A stretch of DNA of 60,961 bases from CAYTAP01 sp964435775 (GTDB lineage Bacteria > Planctomycetota > Phycisphaerae > Tepidisphaerales > Tepidisphaeraceae). The notes beneath the pieces were generated by a model, which was given only the letters and a program-made list of their open reading frames with translations, ran no database searches and had not been told where the DNA came from. Below are positions 18,269 to 25,809 of this stretch, in pieces. Both the position numbers and the translations under genes were made by a program. The stretch's first letter is position 1, and each line of letters opens with the position of its first letter. The DNA lies in contig CAYTAP010000004.1 of the NCBI GenBank assembly GCA_964435775.1, positions 1 through 60,961 of the forward strand. Reading direction: 5' to 3'.

Positions 18269-18420
18269 GACACAAAGACACAAAGGGACTACCGATGAGG
18301 CCACGATCCCAGGTCAGCGGCAATTCCCGGTTACCCGCTTTTTATTTTGTTGAAGATCATCCCAATGGTGGAACGTTTCCCGCAGTCGAACACCACTTCG
18401 TGTCTTCGTGGCTTTGTGGC
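18261..18420. repeat. Dispersed inverted module GCCAC-AAGACAC
   Basis: GCCACTAAGACACAAAG (18261-18277) is mirrored by CTTCGTGTCTTCGTGGC (18396-18412), with 15 of 17 positions complementary. The first copy overlaps the last codons of the lipase gene. The same module forms the middle arms of the composite palindrome at 35415-35606. No terminator T tract is seen. Confidence 0.65.
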
Positions 18421-18453
18421 TGTATTCACTTTATTAGTGCTGTATAGGATAGG

Positions 18454-19575
18454 CTAGCTCGCCGTGCGGATGAGCATTGGGGCGGAATGCACCGGGCGGC
18501 GCGCGACCTTGGTTTCGTACAGGCGTTCATCGGCCAGCTTGAGCAATGCGCCGGCATCGCGGGGCTGCACTTCATCAGCCCCGGCCAGCCCGATGGACAA
18601 ACGTGGGGGCGGCGAGGCGTGGAGCGTTCGTGCGGCGGCATCAACAAGACTGATCAGACGCTGCGAGAGGCGCTGCCCGCCGAGCTGTCCCCCTTTGGTG
18701 ATGATGATGACGAACTCATCGCCGCCATAGCGGAACGCCATGTCGTGGGCGCGAATCGTGGAGCGAATGAGCTGCCCGACGTTGCGAAGAAACTCATCCC
18801 CTGCCGGGTGGCCGAGCTGATCGTTCAGGGATTTGAAGTGATCGACATCGATCATCAGGACATAAAGCGGCCCGGTCTCTTCGGTCATCTGTTCGAGCAG
18901 TTCACCCAGGCTTTCATCAAGCATCCGGCGATTGTACAAGCCCGTGAGCGGATCGCGGATCGCCTGCTGGCGCAGAGCGGCCATTCGCCGCTCGAGCGCA
19001 TCCGTGCAATTGGCGACGCGAAGCCGCGCTTCACTTTCCAGAACGAGGCGGTCGGCGTGCTGGCGGCGAAGATCACGCAGAAGCTCCTGAATGTCCCCCA
19101 CGAGCGGTTGCATGCCGCCGCGGATATGAGAGAGGGATTCGATGGATTGCCCGCCGGAGCGGATCTGTTTGAGTTCACGACGCAGGTGCGTCATGGGACG
19201 ATTCCAATGCGTGACAAGGTGAATGAGGTTGCCCATCGCCAAAAGAACGGTCGCCGCGAAGAGGAGCGCCGACATCGCCCACGGAGCGGCGGTGGTGTCC
19301 GGGTAGAGGCGGGAGATTTGTCCCGCAAGGAACAAGCCGCTCACGAACAACGCCGGAAGCGCCGCCAGGGAGATGAGGAACGCCTTGGGCATTCGGGCGC
19401 CGCCGCCATCGCCGGAGGATGAGTCCGACGGCGCGGCATCATTGGAGGGCTGTTTGAGCGCAACGGCGGGCGGTTGCGGGGGTTGTTGCAACAAATCACT
19501 GTCCACGCAGTTGTTATCGGCGCGAAAATCCCGGCTGTTTGGTGGAAAAATCGCGGTCAACCCCGCATTCGACAT
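18454..19575 (-). CDS. Membrane-bound diguanylate cyclase (GGDEF)
   Basis: About 373 residues. The N-terminus is Pro/Ser-rich, followed by two transmembrane segments (FLISLAALPALFVSGLFL and WAMSALLFAATVLLAMG), a coiled-coil signalling linker (LRRQHADRLVLESEAR) and a GGDEF domain (RDPLTGLYNRR, LMIDVDHFKSLND, RYGGDEF). The catalytic motif is intact and an RxxD inhibitory site (RAHD) lies five residues upstream. It should make cyclic di-GMP under product inhibition. ATG 19575 lies about 20 bp from the divergent sthA start, so promoters must overlap coding DNA. Confidence 0.88.
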   Translation of the reverse strand: MSNAGLTAIFPPNSRDFRADNNCVDSDLLQQPPQPPAVALKQPSNDAAPSDSSSGDGGGARMPKAFLISLAALPALFVSGLFLAGQISRLYPDTTAAPWAMSALLFAATVLLAMGNLIHLVTHWNRPMTHLRRELKQIRSGGQSIESLSHIRGGMQPLVGDIQELLRDLRRQHADRLVLESEARLRVANCTDALERRMAALRQQAIRDPLTGLYNRRMLDESLGELLEQMTEETGPLYVLMIDVDHFKSLNDQLGHPAGDEFLRNVGQLIRSTIRAHDMAFRYGGDEFVIIITKGGQLGGQRLSQRLISLVDAAARTLHASPPPRLSIGLAGADEVQPRDAGALLKLADERLYETKVARRPVHSAPMLIRTAS

Positions 19576-19595
19576 GACCGATACAAACAATATCT

Positions 19596-21020
19596 ATGGC
19601 ATCGGCATCCTACGATCTGGTGGTCATCGGTTCGGGTCCGGCCGGGCAGAAGGCGGCGCTCAATGCGGCCAAGCTTGGCCGCCGGGTGGCGCTCATCGAC
19701 CGCCCGCAGAGCGTTGGCGGAGTGTGCATTCACACGGGAACGATCCCCTCCAAGGCCATCCGTGAAGCCGTGCTCCATTTGACCGGATTGCGCGAGCGCT
19801 CGGTGTACGGGGACAGCTACGCCGTCAAGCGACACATTACGATGCACGACCTGCTGCATCGATGCCAGATCGTCGTTCATACCGAAGTGGACGTCATCCG
19901 CAACCAGATGGCGCGCAACGGTGTGACCATGCTCGCGGGAACCGCGAGCTTTGTCGATCCCAACACGGTTCGCGTACAGGGCAACGGCGAAGCGACGGAG
20001 CTGACCGGGGCGTATATTCTCGTGGCCGTCGGCACCGAGCCGGCCCGTCCGGAACAGGTGCCCTTCTCGACGCGCAGAATCATCGACAGTGATGAGTTGC
20101 TGACACTGCGCGAATTGCCCCACAGCATGATCATCGTCGGCGGCGGCGTCATCGCGGTGGAATACGCGTGCATGCTCGCGGCGGTGGGTGTGAAAATCAC
20201 GCTCATTGAAACCCGCGCGCGACTCCTCGATTTTGTGGATGATGAACTCGCCGAGTCCCTCCAGTTTCGGATGCGGGACATGGGGATTCGCCTGCGGCTC
20301 AATGAATCGGTCGCGGGGATCGAGGACTGCGGGTCGCATGTCGAAGCGACGCTGGCGAGCAACAAGTCGATCCATGCCCAAACACTGCTGTATGCCATTG
20401 GTCGCCAGGGCGCGACGGCGAAGCTGGGCCTGGGCGCGGCGGGGCTGAGCGCCGACAATCGCGGGCGTCTGAAAGTGAACGAGTTTTATCAAACAAGCGC
20501 GCCGCATATTTATGCGGCCGGCGACGTGATCGGTTTCCCCGCGCTGGCGGCGACGGGGATGGAACAAGGCCGCCTGGCCAGCGCGCACATGTTCAAGCAA
20601 CTCGTCGAACCGACGCCGGCGCTGTTCCCCTACGGTGTCTACACCATTCCCGAAATCAGCATGATCGGCCAAACCGAACAGGCGCTGACCGCTCAGAAGA
20701 TTCCCTACGAAGGTGGCATCGCGCGCTATCGGGAAATCGCCCGCGGGCAGTTGATTGCCGATCCGCATGGCCTGCTCAAGCTGCTGTTTCATCCGCAAAG
20801 CCGCCGACTCCTCGGGGTGCATGCCATCGGAACAGGCGCGACGGAACTCATTCACATCGGACAGGTCGTCATGAGCGCGGGACTGCCGATCGACTATTTC
20901 GTCGATACGGTTTTCAATTATCCGACGCTGGCCGAGTGCTACAAGGTGGCGGCGCTCGACGGCTTGAATCGCGTGCGGGCGGCCGAGACAACGAGCATTC
21001 CCCTTCCGGAAGCGGCGTAG
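19596..21020 (+). CDS. sthA: Soluble pyridine nucleotide transhydrogenase
   Basis: 474 residues; an FAD flavoprotein that moves hydride between NAD(H) and NADP(H) in the cytoplasm. Seen: FAD-binding VIGSGPAGQKAA at the N-terminus; GGVCIHTGTIPSKAIREA, in which the second Cys of the disulfide-reductase CxxxxC pair is Thr, the signature separating SthA from lipoamide dehydrogenase; NAD-binding VGGGVIAVEYACML near 180; and YAAGDVIGFPALAATG. It is divergent from the diguanylate cyclase gene; a metallophosphoesterase follows. Confidence 0.9.
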   Translation: MASASYDLVVIGSGPAGQKAALNAAKLGRRVALIDRPQSVGGVCIHTGTIPSKAIREAVLHLTGLRERSVYGDSYAVKRHITMHDLLHRCQIVVHTEVDVIRNQMARNGVTMLAGTASFVDPNTVRVQGNGEATELTGAYILVAVGTEPARPEQVPFSTRRIIDSDELLTLRELPHSMIIVGGGVIAVEYACMLAAVGVKITLIETRARLLDFVDDELAESLQFRMRDMGIRLRLNESVAGIEDCGSHVEATLASNKSIHAQTLLYAIGRQGATAKLGLGAAGLSADNRGRLKVNEFYQTSAPHIYAAGDVIGFPALAATGMEQGRLASAHMFKQLVEPTPALFPYGVYTIPEISMIGQTEQALTAQKIPYEGGIARYREIARGQLIADPHGLLKLLFHPQSRRLLGVHAIGTGATELIHIGQVVMSAGLPIDYFVDTVFNYPTLAECYKVAALDGLNRVRAAETTSIPLPEAA

Positions 21021-21074
21021 CCCCAACCGTCGCGGGTTGGACGAGGCAAGCCTCCGCTTATACCTTGCCCCGCG

Positions 21075-21884
21075 ATGATCACACTTGCGCATATTTCCGA
21101 TTTGCACTTCGGACGGGTGGAAAAGCCCGTGGCAGACGCCCTGCTCGGGGAGCTGCATGCGCTCAAGCCGGACCTCCTCATTGTCAGCGGAGACTTCACG
21201 CAAAGAGCGCGGGTCGGGCAATTCCGCGCGGCGCGGGATTACTTGAAGCAATTGCCGACGCCGCAGCTCGTGGTGCCGGGAAATCACGATGTGCCGCTGT
21301 ACGATGTCGTACGCCGGTTTTTATCGCCGCTCGCACGATATCGGCGGTTTATTTCGCCGGACCTCCGGCCGGTCTATCGTGATGATCGCGTCATGGTTCT
21401 GGGGTTCAACACCGCGCGGTCGCTGACATGGAAAGGGGGACGCATCTCCCGGGAGCAATTGCTCGAAGCCAGGCGCCACCTCGATGAAACGCCGGATGAC
21501 CTCTTCAAGGTGGTGGTCACCCATCATCCGTTTCTTCCGGCGCCGGGGGAACCGCCGGTGGACATCATCGGCGGCGCCCGCGAAGCGCTGCGGCTGTTTG
21601 AAGAAAGCGGGGTTGATCTGATGCTCAGCGGACACCTCCATCTGGCGTACAGCGGTGACGTGCGCGTGTTTCATCCCACGACCCGCCGGTCCATGATCGC
21701 CGTCCATGCCGGCACCGCGACCTCCAACCGCCGGCGAGGCGAACCCAACGAATACAACGTCATCCGAATCGAGCCGGGAGGCGTAAGGATCGAAGCGCGA
21801 TCCTGGGATGGAACGGGGTTCTCACGGCTTATTCATACCCACTATGCACTGATGGATGATGAATGGGTGAGACGGCGAGATTGA
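21075..21884 (+). CDS. Calcineurin-like metallophosphoesterase
   Basis: 269 residues with the full metallophosphoesterase signature: SDLHFGR, VSGDFTQ, PGNHDVP, VVTHHPFLP and SGHLHLAY provide the Asp, His and Asn ligands of a dinuclear metal centre. The layout is like CpdA-type (3',5'-cyclic nucleotide phosphodiesterase) or YvnB-type enzymes. It is cytoplasmic with no signal peptide. It follows sthA by 54 bp on the same strand, so cotranscription is possible. The substrate cannot be fixed from sequence. Confidence 0.84.
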   Translation: MITLAHISDLHFGRVEKPVADALLGELHALKPDLLIVSGDFTQRARVGQFRAARDYLKQLPTPQLVVPGNHDVPLYDVVRRFLSPLARYRRFISPDLRPVYRDDRVMVLGFNTARSLTWKGGRISREQLLEARRHLDETPDDLFKVVVTHHPFLPAPGEPPVDIIGGAREALRLFEESGVDLMLSGHLHLAYSGDVRVFHPTTRRSMIAVHAGTATSNRRRGEPNEYNVIRIEPGGVRIEARSWDGTGFSRLIHTHYALMDDEWVRRRD

Positions 21885-21907
21885 AGTCACGCCGGGTCAT
21901 CCGCCTC

Positions 21908-22567
21908 TCATGAACTCGCCGCCACGGCCGGAAGCTGGGCGACAAGCTGGGAGGAGATCGCAAGCATGCGGTCGAACTCGATGGGGTCGAACGGGCGGGT
22001 GGAAAAGTCGAGCACAAGGTAGCCGCCGGACAGAAACAACCCGACATCAGGAGGAAGAAGCGTGCGCGCCGGCGAATGAGCGAGGGTTTTGGCCGCCCTG
22101 GCATCGACGGCCAGGGGCATCAGGCGATTGGCATCGTCGGCGGCGCCGGGATAGTCCTGAAGTTGCAACCGATCAAGCAATGAATCCGCGACGCGCGTCG
22201 GCCGCAACCCCGCCGGACGCCAATCGCCGCCGGTGTGCCGCACCAAGAGCCGCCAATGATCCCGGATCGGACCGACCATCCGCGACGGAGGCGGGTCGGT
22301 TTGCAGATGAAGGATGAGACTGTCCCCCCCCGCCAGCGAGAGGATGGCCACGGGATTCAGTTGCCGCAGCGATGCCAGCGGCTGCGGGAGGTCGGCCTGC
22401 CCCTTGGTGAAAATGTGAAAAGACCGGCTCTTCGCCCAGTCCGACATCGCCAGTCGCCGCCGAAACGTCGTATCCCGCAGCGCGAGGACCCAGAACATGG
22501 CGCATGACAACGCAAACACAAAAAGCAGCATCAGGAGCAGGGACCAGGAGAAGGTGTCGAAGGGCAT
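21908..22567 (-). CDS. Unknown single-pass membrane protein
   Basis: About 219 residues from ATG 22567 (MPFDTF); in-frame ATGs at 22579 and 22597 are alternatives. One N-terminal transmembrane helix (WSLLLMLLFVFALSCAMFWVLAL) is followed by a soluble domain with alternating hydrophobic strands (AILSLAGGDSLILHLQTD, VGLFLSGGYLVLDFST). I do not recognise the family. It is high-GC, like the general background, unlike the gene immediately upstream. Confidence 0.6.
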   Translation of the reverse strand: MPFDTFSWSLLLMLLFVFALSCAMFWVLALRDTTFRRRLAMSDWAKSRSFHIFTKGQADLPQPLASLRQLNPVAILSLAGGDSLILHLQTDPPPSRMVGPIRDHWRLLVRHTGGDWRPAGLRPTRVADSLLDRLQLQDYPGAADDANRLMPLAVDARAAKTLAHSPARTLLPPDVGLFLSGGYLVLDFSTRPFDPIEFDRMLAISSQLVAQLPAVAASS

Positions 22568-22575
22568 GCGCGCAA

Positions 22576-23256
22576 TCATTGACGGCATCCGGTGCACACA
22601 ATTGCCATTACTCTATGTAAAGCGGTGTTTCTCGCCGACAGCCTTTGCCAAGCATCGATTGATATCCATCCCAGAATGATAGTGGCAATAATGCTGGCAA
22701 GCACACCCAATGCAAAACCGATCAAACGCTCAGTCCATTTGCCTCGCCCTTGTCTCTTTATCGCCCAGGGGAGTTTCGGATGCGTATAGTAAACCTTTTC
22801 AATTGCCACACAGTCTGCATATACGGGGCTCCAGGCATCAAACGCTTTAATCACTTCCTTGTCCTCTTGTCGAACGTTGCCTTCCTGCTGTCGCGCAATG
22901 GTTGCACCACTTTTTATCTTCGTCCAGAGTGCGATAAGGCCGCAATCGAATGCACCATTGTCGATCACGCTTGTGTCGATTGTCCGCAATTCTCGAAATT
23001 GATCCCCCGCTTGCTTGACCGCAAGTTTAAAAATATCGAGGCAACTTCGTTTGAGATGGGAGTAGGCTTTCTCGACGACTGCCTGCTCTGTCTCTCCATA
23101 TTGCCAGTGGCGAGACAGATGATCGAACGCCGCATTGATTTCAAAGAGAACTTCCGCCGGCAGGGCATTTTGTAGTTGGACCGCGCTGTACAAAGGCTTC
23201 ACGAATTCGTGATAAAAATCAAATAACTCCTTGACAGTGGTGGGAGTTTTATCCAT
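22576..23256 (-). CDS. Unknown protein with C-terminal transmembrane helix (low-GC cassette)
   Basis: About 226 residues from ATG 23256 (MDKTPTT); the frame is open from 23274 with a weaker start. A helical soluble domain of about 170 residues (KELFDFYHEFVKPLY, EAINAAFDHLSRHWQYG-like helices) is followed by a basic patch (KRQGRGKWTER) and one transmembrane segment (LIGFALGVLASIIATIILGW). I do not recognise the family. Base composition is visibly lower in GC than both neighbours, suggesting horizontal transfer. It directly follows the 91-residue gene and is probably cotranscribed with it. Confidence 0.6.
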   Translation of the reverse strand: MDKTPTTVKELFDFYHEFVKPLYSAVQLQNALPAEVLFEINAAFDHLSRHWQYGETEQAVVEKAYSHLKRSCLDIFKLAVKQAGDQFRELRTIDTSVIDNGAFDCGLIALWTKIKSGATIARQQEGNVRQEDKEVIKAFDAWSPVYADCVAIEKVYYTHPKLPWAIKRQGRGKWTERLIGFALGVLASIIATIILGWISIDAWQRLSARNTALHRVMAIVCTGCRQ

Positions 23257-23274
23257 GACAACGAACAAGCACAA

Positions 23275-23550
23275 TTAATTGCGCAGGGCTCGGTCGAGTT
23301 CAGCTTCAACTCGCTCGTGCGACAGGATGCGGTCGCGCATCACATTTCCGCGCCCGATAAATGGGAATCGTGAAATGATCTGAAAAGGACGGCCGCGGCG
23401 TTGTTCGGCAATTCGACGCGTGTCGCTAATGGGGCGAGCACGCAGCACATCTACATTTTCCCCGGTAGCACGCTCCACCGCTCTTTCGAGCACGGAGGAC
23501 GGTTCCATGCTCACACGCGGAAAATGAAGGCTATCCAACGTCATACTCAT
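23275..23550 (-). CDS. Unknown 91-residue protein paired with the membrane gene
   Basis: A small basic protein (91 residues, Arg-rich: RARPISDTRRIAEQRRGRP) ending in SHERVEAELDRALRN. There is no signal peptide or transmembrane segment. Its stop is 18 bp before the downstream ATG 23256, so the two form a two-gene unit. A small basic partner ahead of a membrane-tethered helical protein could be an antitoxin/effector or a regulator/effector pair, but no motif proves this. Confidence 0.5.
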   Translation of the reverse strand: MSMTLDSLHFPRVSMEPSSVLERAVERATGENVDVLRARPISDTRRIAEQRRGRPFQIISRFPFIGRGNVMRDRILSHERVEAELDRALRN

Positions 23551-23573
23551 GCTGGCTGCTCATCTTGCCATTT

Positions 23574-23609
23574 AGGCGACTGGCTACAGAAATCTGTAGC
23601 CAGTCGCCT
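23574..23609. repeat. Perfect 17-bp-arm hairpin
   Basis: Arms 23574-23590 (AGGCGACTGGCTACAGA) and 23593-23609 are perfectly complementary with only two loop bases. It lies between the 3' end of the sigma-factor gene and the start of the low-GC two-gene unit. A T tract is lacking on both sides, so factor-independent termination is doubtful; it may mark the edge of the inserted cassette. Confidence 0.7.
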
Positions 23610-23639
23610 GTGAAATTGCAATAGCAACTGTCGCAAAAA

Positions 23640-24668
23640 TTACGCGATCGTTTGCACGACCTCCGCGTTAGCCTCCGATTTCGTGCGAAGAACGCCGTCC
23701 TCCATCACGGTTTTGATCTTCGCCAGCGCCTTGTTCTGAATCTGACGGACCCGCTCCTTGGTCACGCCGATGATCCGACCGACCTCCTCCAGCGTCAGGG
23801 GGCTTTCATCCTCCTGCTCCCAGTTGAAGCGCCGGCGAATCACCGTCTGCTCAACGCTGCTCAGGTCCGCGAGGTTGCGGTTGACGATCGCCTTGAGCTC
23901 GTCAATGCACTCCTCCTCCACCTGATCGCGGCGACGGTCGGCCCAGTCGCTCTTTTCCAGATCGGGTTCAAACTCAACAGGGAAACGCATCCGATACCGC
24001 GAACTCTTCTGCGCAGTCCGGCTGAACGCCTTCAGGATCGCCCGGCACGCATACGTGCTGAACTTGAAGCCGCGATCAACGTTGAACTTTTCGATCGCGC
24101 GGATCAGCGCCATGTTTCCTTCGGAGATCACCTCCGCGAAGTCGAGGTCGCCCAGGCGCGATCGCTTGGCCATCGCCAGCACCAGCGCCAGATTCGTGCG
24201 CGCGAGGTATTCGCGGAAGTGCTCATGGCGATGATGCCAGAGGACCAATTCCTCGGCGCTCGCCTTCGTCAAGCCTTCGCGCGCCACCTTGCGCTGCAGT
24301 TTGCTCAGACGAAACTTGGCGTAATTGAACCGGCGGAACATCAGCCGTTCCTCCGCCGCGCTCATCAATTGCGGCACGTCGCGTTCCGTCAATCCCAACA
24401 CGTCGTCGCGCGTCGGCTGATACCAACTCGTCTGCGGAAGCTCCGGCTCCTGATCGTAACCAAAAAGCTCGCTTTCAATATTCTTGCTTTTATAGAGATC
24501 GCTCTCCATGAAGGCATACGTCCCGGCCAGCACCGCTTCCGCGCTGGCGCGCAGCGTCCGCGGCATGCGATGACGAACCGCAGCCGTGCTTGCGGACTTT
24601 CGCCGACCGGTTGCTCCAAATCCCGCGTCGTGCTGTGTCATGGTTTGCTCTTGCGTCTTGGCGGCCAT
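23640..24668 (-). CDS. Sigma-70-family RNA polymerase sigma factor lacking region 3
   Basis: 342 residues. An N-terminal basic segment is followed by region 1.2-like DVPQLMSAAEERLMFRRF, region 2 (ARTNLALVLAMAKR, LDFAEVISEGNMALIRAIEKF, GFKFSTYACRAILKAFSR) and region 4 with its helix-turn-helix (LTLEEVGRIIGVTKERVRQIQ). Only about 45 acidic residues separate regions 2 and 4, so region 3 is absent. It resembles RpoD in regions 2 and 4 but is an alternative factor. AAGGAGG five bases before ATG supports the start. No anti-sigma gene is adjacent. The regulon is unknown. Confidence 0.86.
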   Translation of the reverse strand: MAAKTQEQTMTQHDAGFGATGRRKSASTAAVRHRMPRTLRASAEAVLAGTYAFMESDLYKSKNIESELFGYDQEPELPQTSWYQPTRDDVLGLTERDVPQLMSAAEERLMFRRFNYAKFRLSKLQRKVAREGLTKASAEELVLWHHRHEHFREYLARTNLALVLAMAKRSRLGDLDFAEVISEGNMALIRAIEKFNVDRGFKFSTYACRAILKAFSRTAQKSSRYRMRFPVEFEPDLEKSDWADRRRDQVEEECIDELKAIVNRNLADLSSVEQTVIRRRFNWEQEDESPLTLEEVGRIIGVTKERVRQIQNKALAKIKTVMEDGVLRTKSEANAEVVQTIA

Positions 24669-25122
24669 CCCGGCCTCCTTTTCTGTTAAGAGAACTATAC
24701 TCCACTTCTCTGCCTGCCTACTGTCCCATAATACGCGCTTTGCGCGAACGCCTTATTAATACGCCAACTAACCGATTTCGTTCATGTCACGCAAGTAAAG
24801 ATTTAGGCAATCTTTATAGCCGCGCCGTGCCAAACGGGCGATCGGCATGGTTTGGTGGACACTTAACGCCGCGCGATCGCCCCGCGACTGCATCTTCTGC
24901 AAACGGAGGACCAGCGCGCAATTTTGAGCGCCCGGGCGATCCCAGAGCGCCCGCCACCCTGCGGCTTGGGGGCTGCATTGCCGATCTACGACCAGATGGA
25001 TAGTATCGTCCCTTGGAGAAGCCCTTCCATAGGCAATTCGGGATGGAATCGACCGATGGGGTGGCCGGACGGTCGGCTTGGATCGACTCGAAGGGTTGAT
25101 CCCTCTCACACGGGTGGCACTG
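24669..25122. other. 454-bp stretch without a gene; possible structured RNA
   Basis: No convincing ORF on either strand. It contains an 8-bp hairpin (TAAAGATT/AATCTTTA, 24796-24803 and 24809-24816). Overlapping it are alternative long-range pairings GGCAAT (24806-24811) with ATTGCC (24977-24982) and AGCCGC (24818-24823) with GCGGCT (24961-24966). These would enclose about 180 bases. I cannot name a known RNA family; the size and closing-stem shape are 6S-like only in a loose sense. Confidence 0.35.
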
Positions 25123-25713
25123 ATGCGCAAGTTGTGCTTTGGCGGTAGTTTNNNNNNNNNNGCGCGTGCCGTGGCCGAAGCGATGGGATTTGACCGGGTG
25201 GTTCTCATTCCAAGCGCCGCCCCGCCGCACAAACCAAACGACAGGGCGATGGCGTTCCCCGAGCACCGTCTGACAATGTGTCGTATCGCCGTCGAGGGGG
25301 ATGAGCAGTTTGAGGTGGATGACATCGAACTGCGTCGAAGTGGGCCAAGCTACACAATTGATACCGTCCGCGAACTGCAGGCGCGCGGGTGGGGCAAGGT
25401 CTCCTGGCTGATCGGCGCGGACATGCTGGCGACGCTTCCCGAATGGTACGAACCGGAGGTGCTTGTGCGCGAGGCACGCCTGGTCGTGATGGGGCGTCCG
25501 GGGTCGAACATCGACCTGAACGCCCTCCCCGCATGGTGCCGCCCGGCGGCCGGGGATGTGGCCGACGCGCCGCTCATTCAAATCAGCGCATCGCAAGTGC
25601 GCGACCGCTTGGCGCGAGGACAGTCAGTGCGATGGATGATCCCGCCGGGCGTTGAGGAGTATATCCGACAGCGCGGGTTGTATGGGGCGCGGGATGTAGT
25701 GACTGCGAAATAA
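25123..25713 (+). CDS. nadD: Nicotinate-nucleotide adenylyltransferase (interrupted by assembly gap)
   Basis: It adenylates nicotinate mononucleotide to deamido-NAD. The N-terminus MRKLCFGGS runs into a 10-N gap (25152-25161) that removes the conserved F(N/D)PxHxGH motif. After the gap come ARAVAEAMGFDRVVLIPSA, PPHKPN, SYTIDTV, WLIGADMLATLPEW and the C-terminal ISASQVRDRLARG, all typical of NadD. The frame is the same on both sides. The missing FNPIHxGHLLI-like segment would need about 31 nt, which is congruent with 10 modulo 3, so the gap length is probably a placeholder. This is an assembly defect rather than a mutation. Confidence 0.87.
   Translation: MRKLCFGGSXXXXARAVAEAMGFDRVVLIPSAAPPHKPNDRAMAFPEHRLTMCRIAVEGDEQFEVDDIELRRSGPSYTIDTVRELQARGWGKVSWLIGADMLATLPEWYEPEVLVREARLVVMGRPGSNIDLNALPAWCRPAAGDVADAPLIQISASQVRDRLARGQSVRWMIPPGVEEYIRQRGLYGARDVVTAK
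25152..25161. other. Scaffold gap (10 N)
   Basis: Ten unresolved bases inside nadD. The conserved nucleotide-binding motif is missing, so the true gap is probably longer than ten bases. Confidence 0.98.
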
Positions 25714-25756
25714 GACTCGGGCGTCGGGGTTCAAGGTTCAGGTAATGCCACGGCGG

Positions 25757-25796
25757 AACATCGAACAACCAACATTGAACATCCAATGTTGAACAA
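25757..25796. repeat. Short AACATTGAACATCC-type repeat
   Basis: Overlapping direct and inverted units of the form ACATTGAACATCCAATGTT lie just ahead of the waaA start. It is a simple dispersed-repeat type; no function is evident. Confidence 0.5.
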
Positions 25797-25809
25797 AGGC
25801 GCTGAGCGC

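Noticed and set aside
19557..21287. 576-residue open frame opposite sthA
   Set aside because: It is a shadow of a highly conserved flavoprotein on the other strand, with Arg/Gly/Asp-heavy low-information sequence and no ribosome site.
24669..25122. Possible RNase P RNA, SRP RNA or tmRNA
   Set aside because: I looked for the characteristic conserved cores (for example GAGGAAAGUC, the tmRNA tag codons) and did not find them; only unspecific stems remain.
24768..25596. Minus-strand frames across the nadD gap
   Set aside because: They run through the N gap and oppose the conserved NadD sequence.
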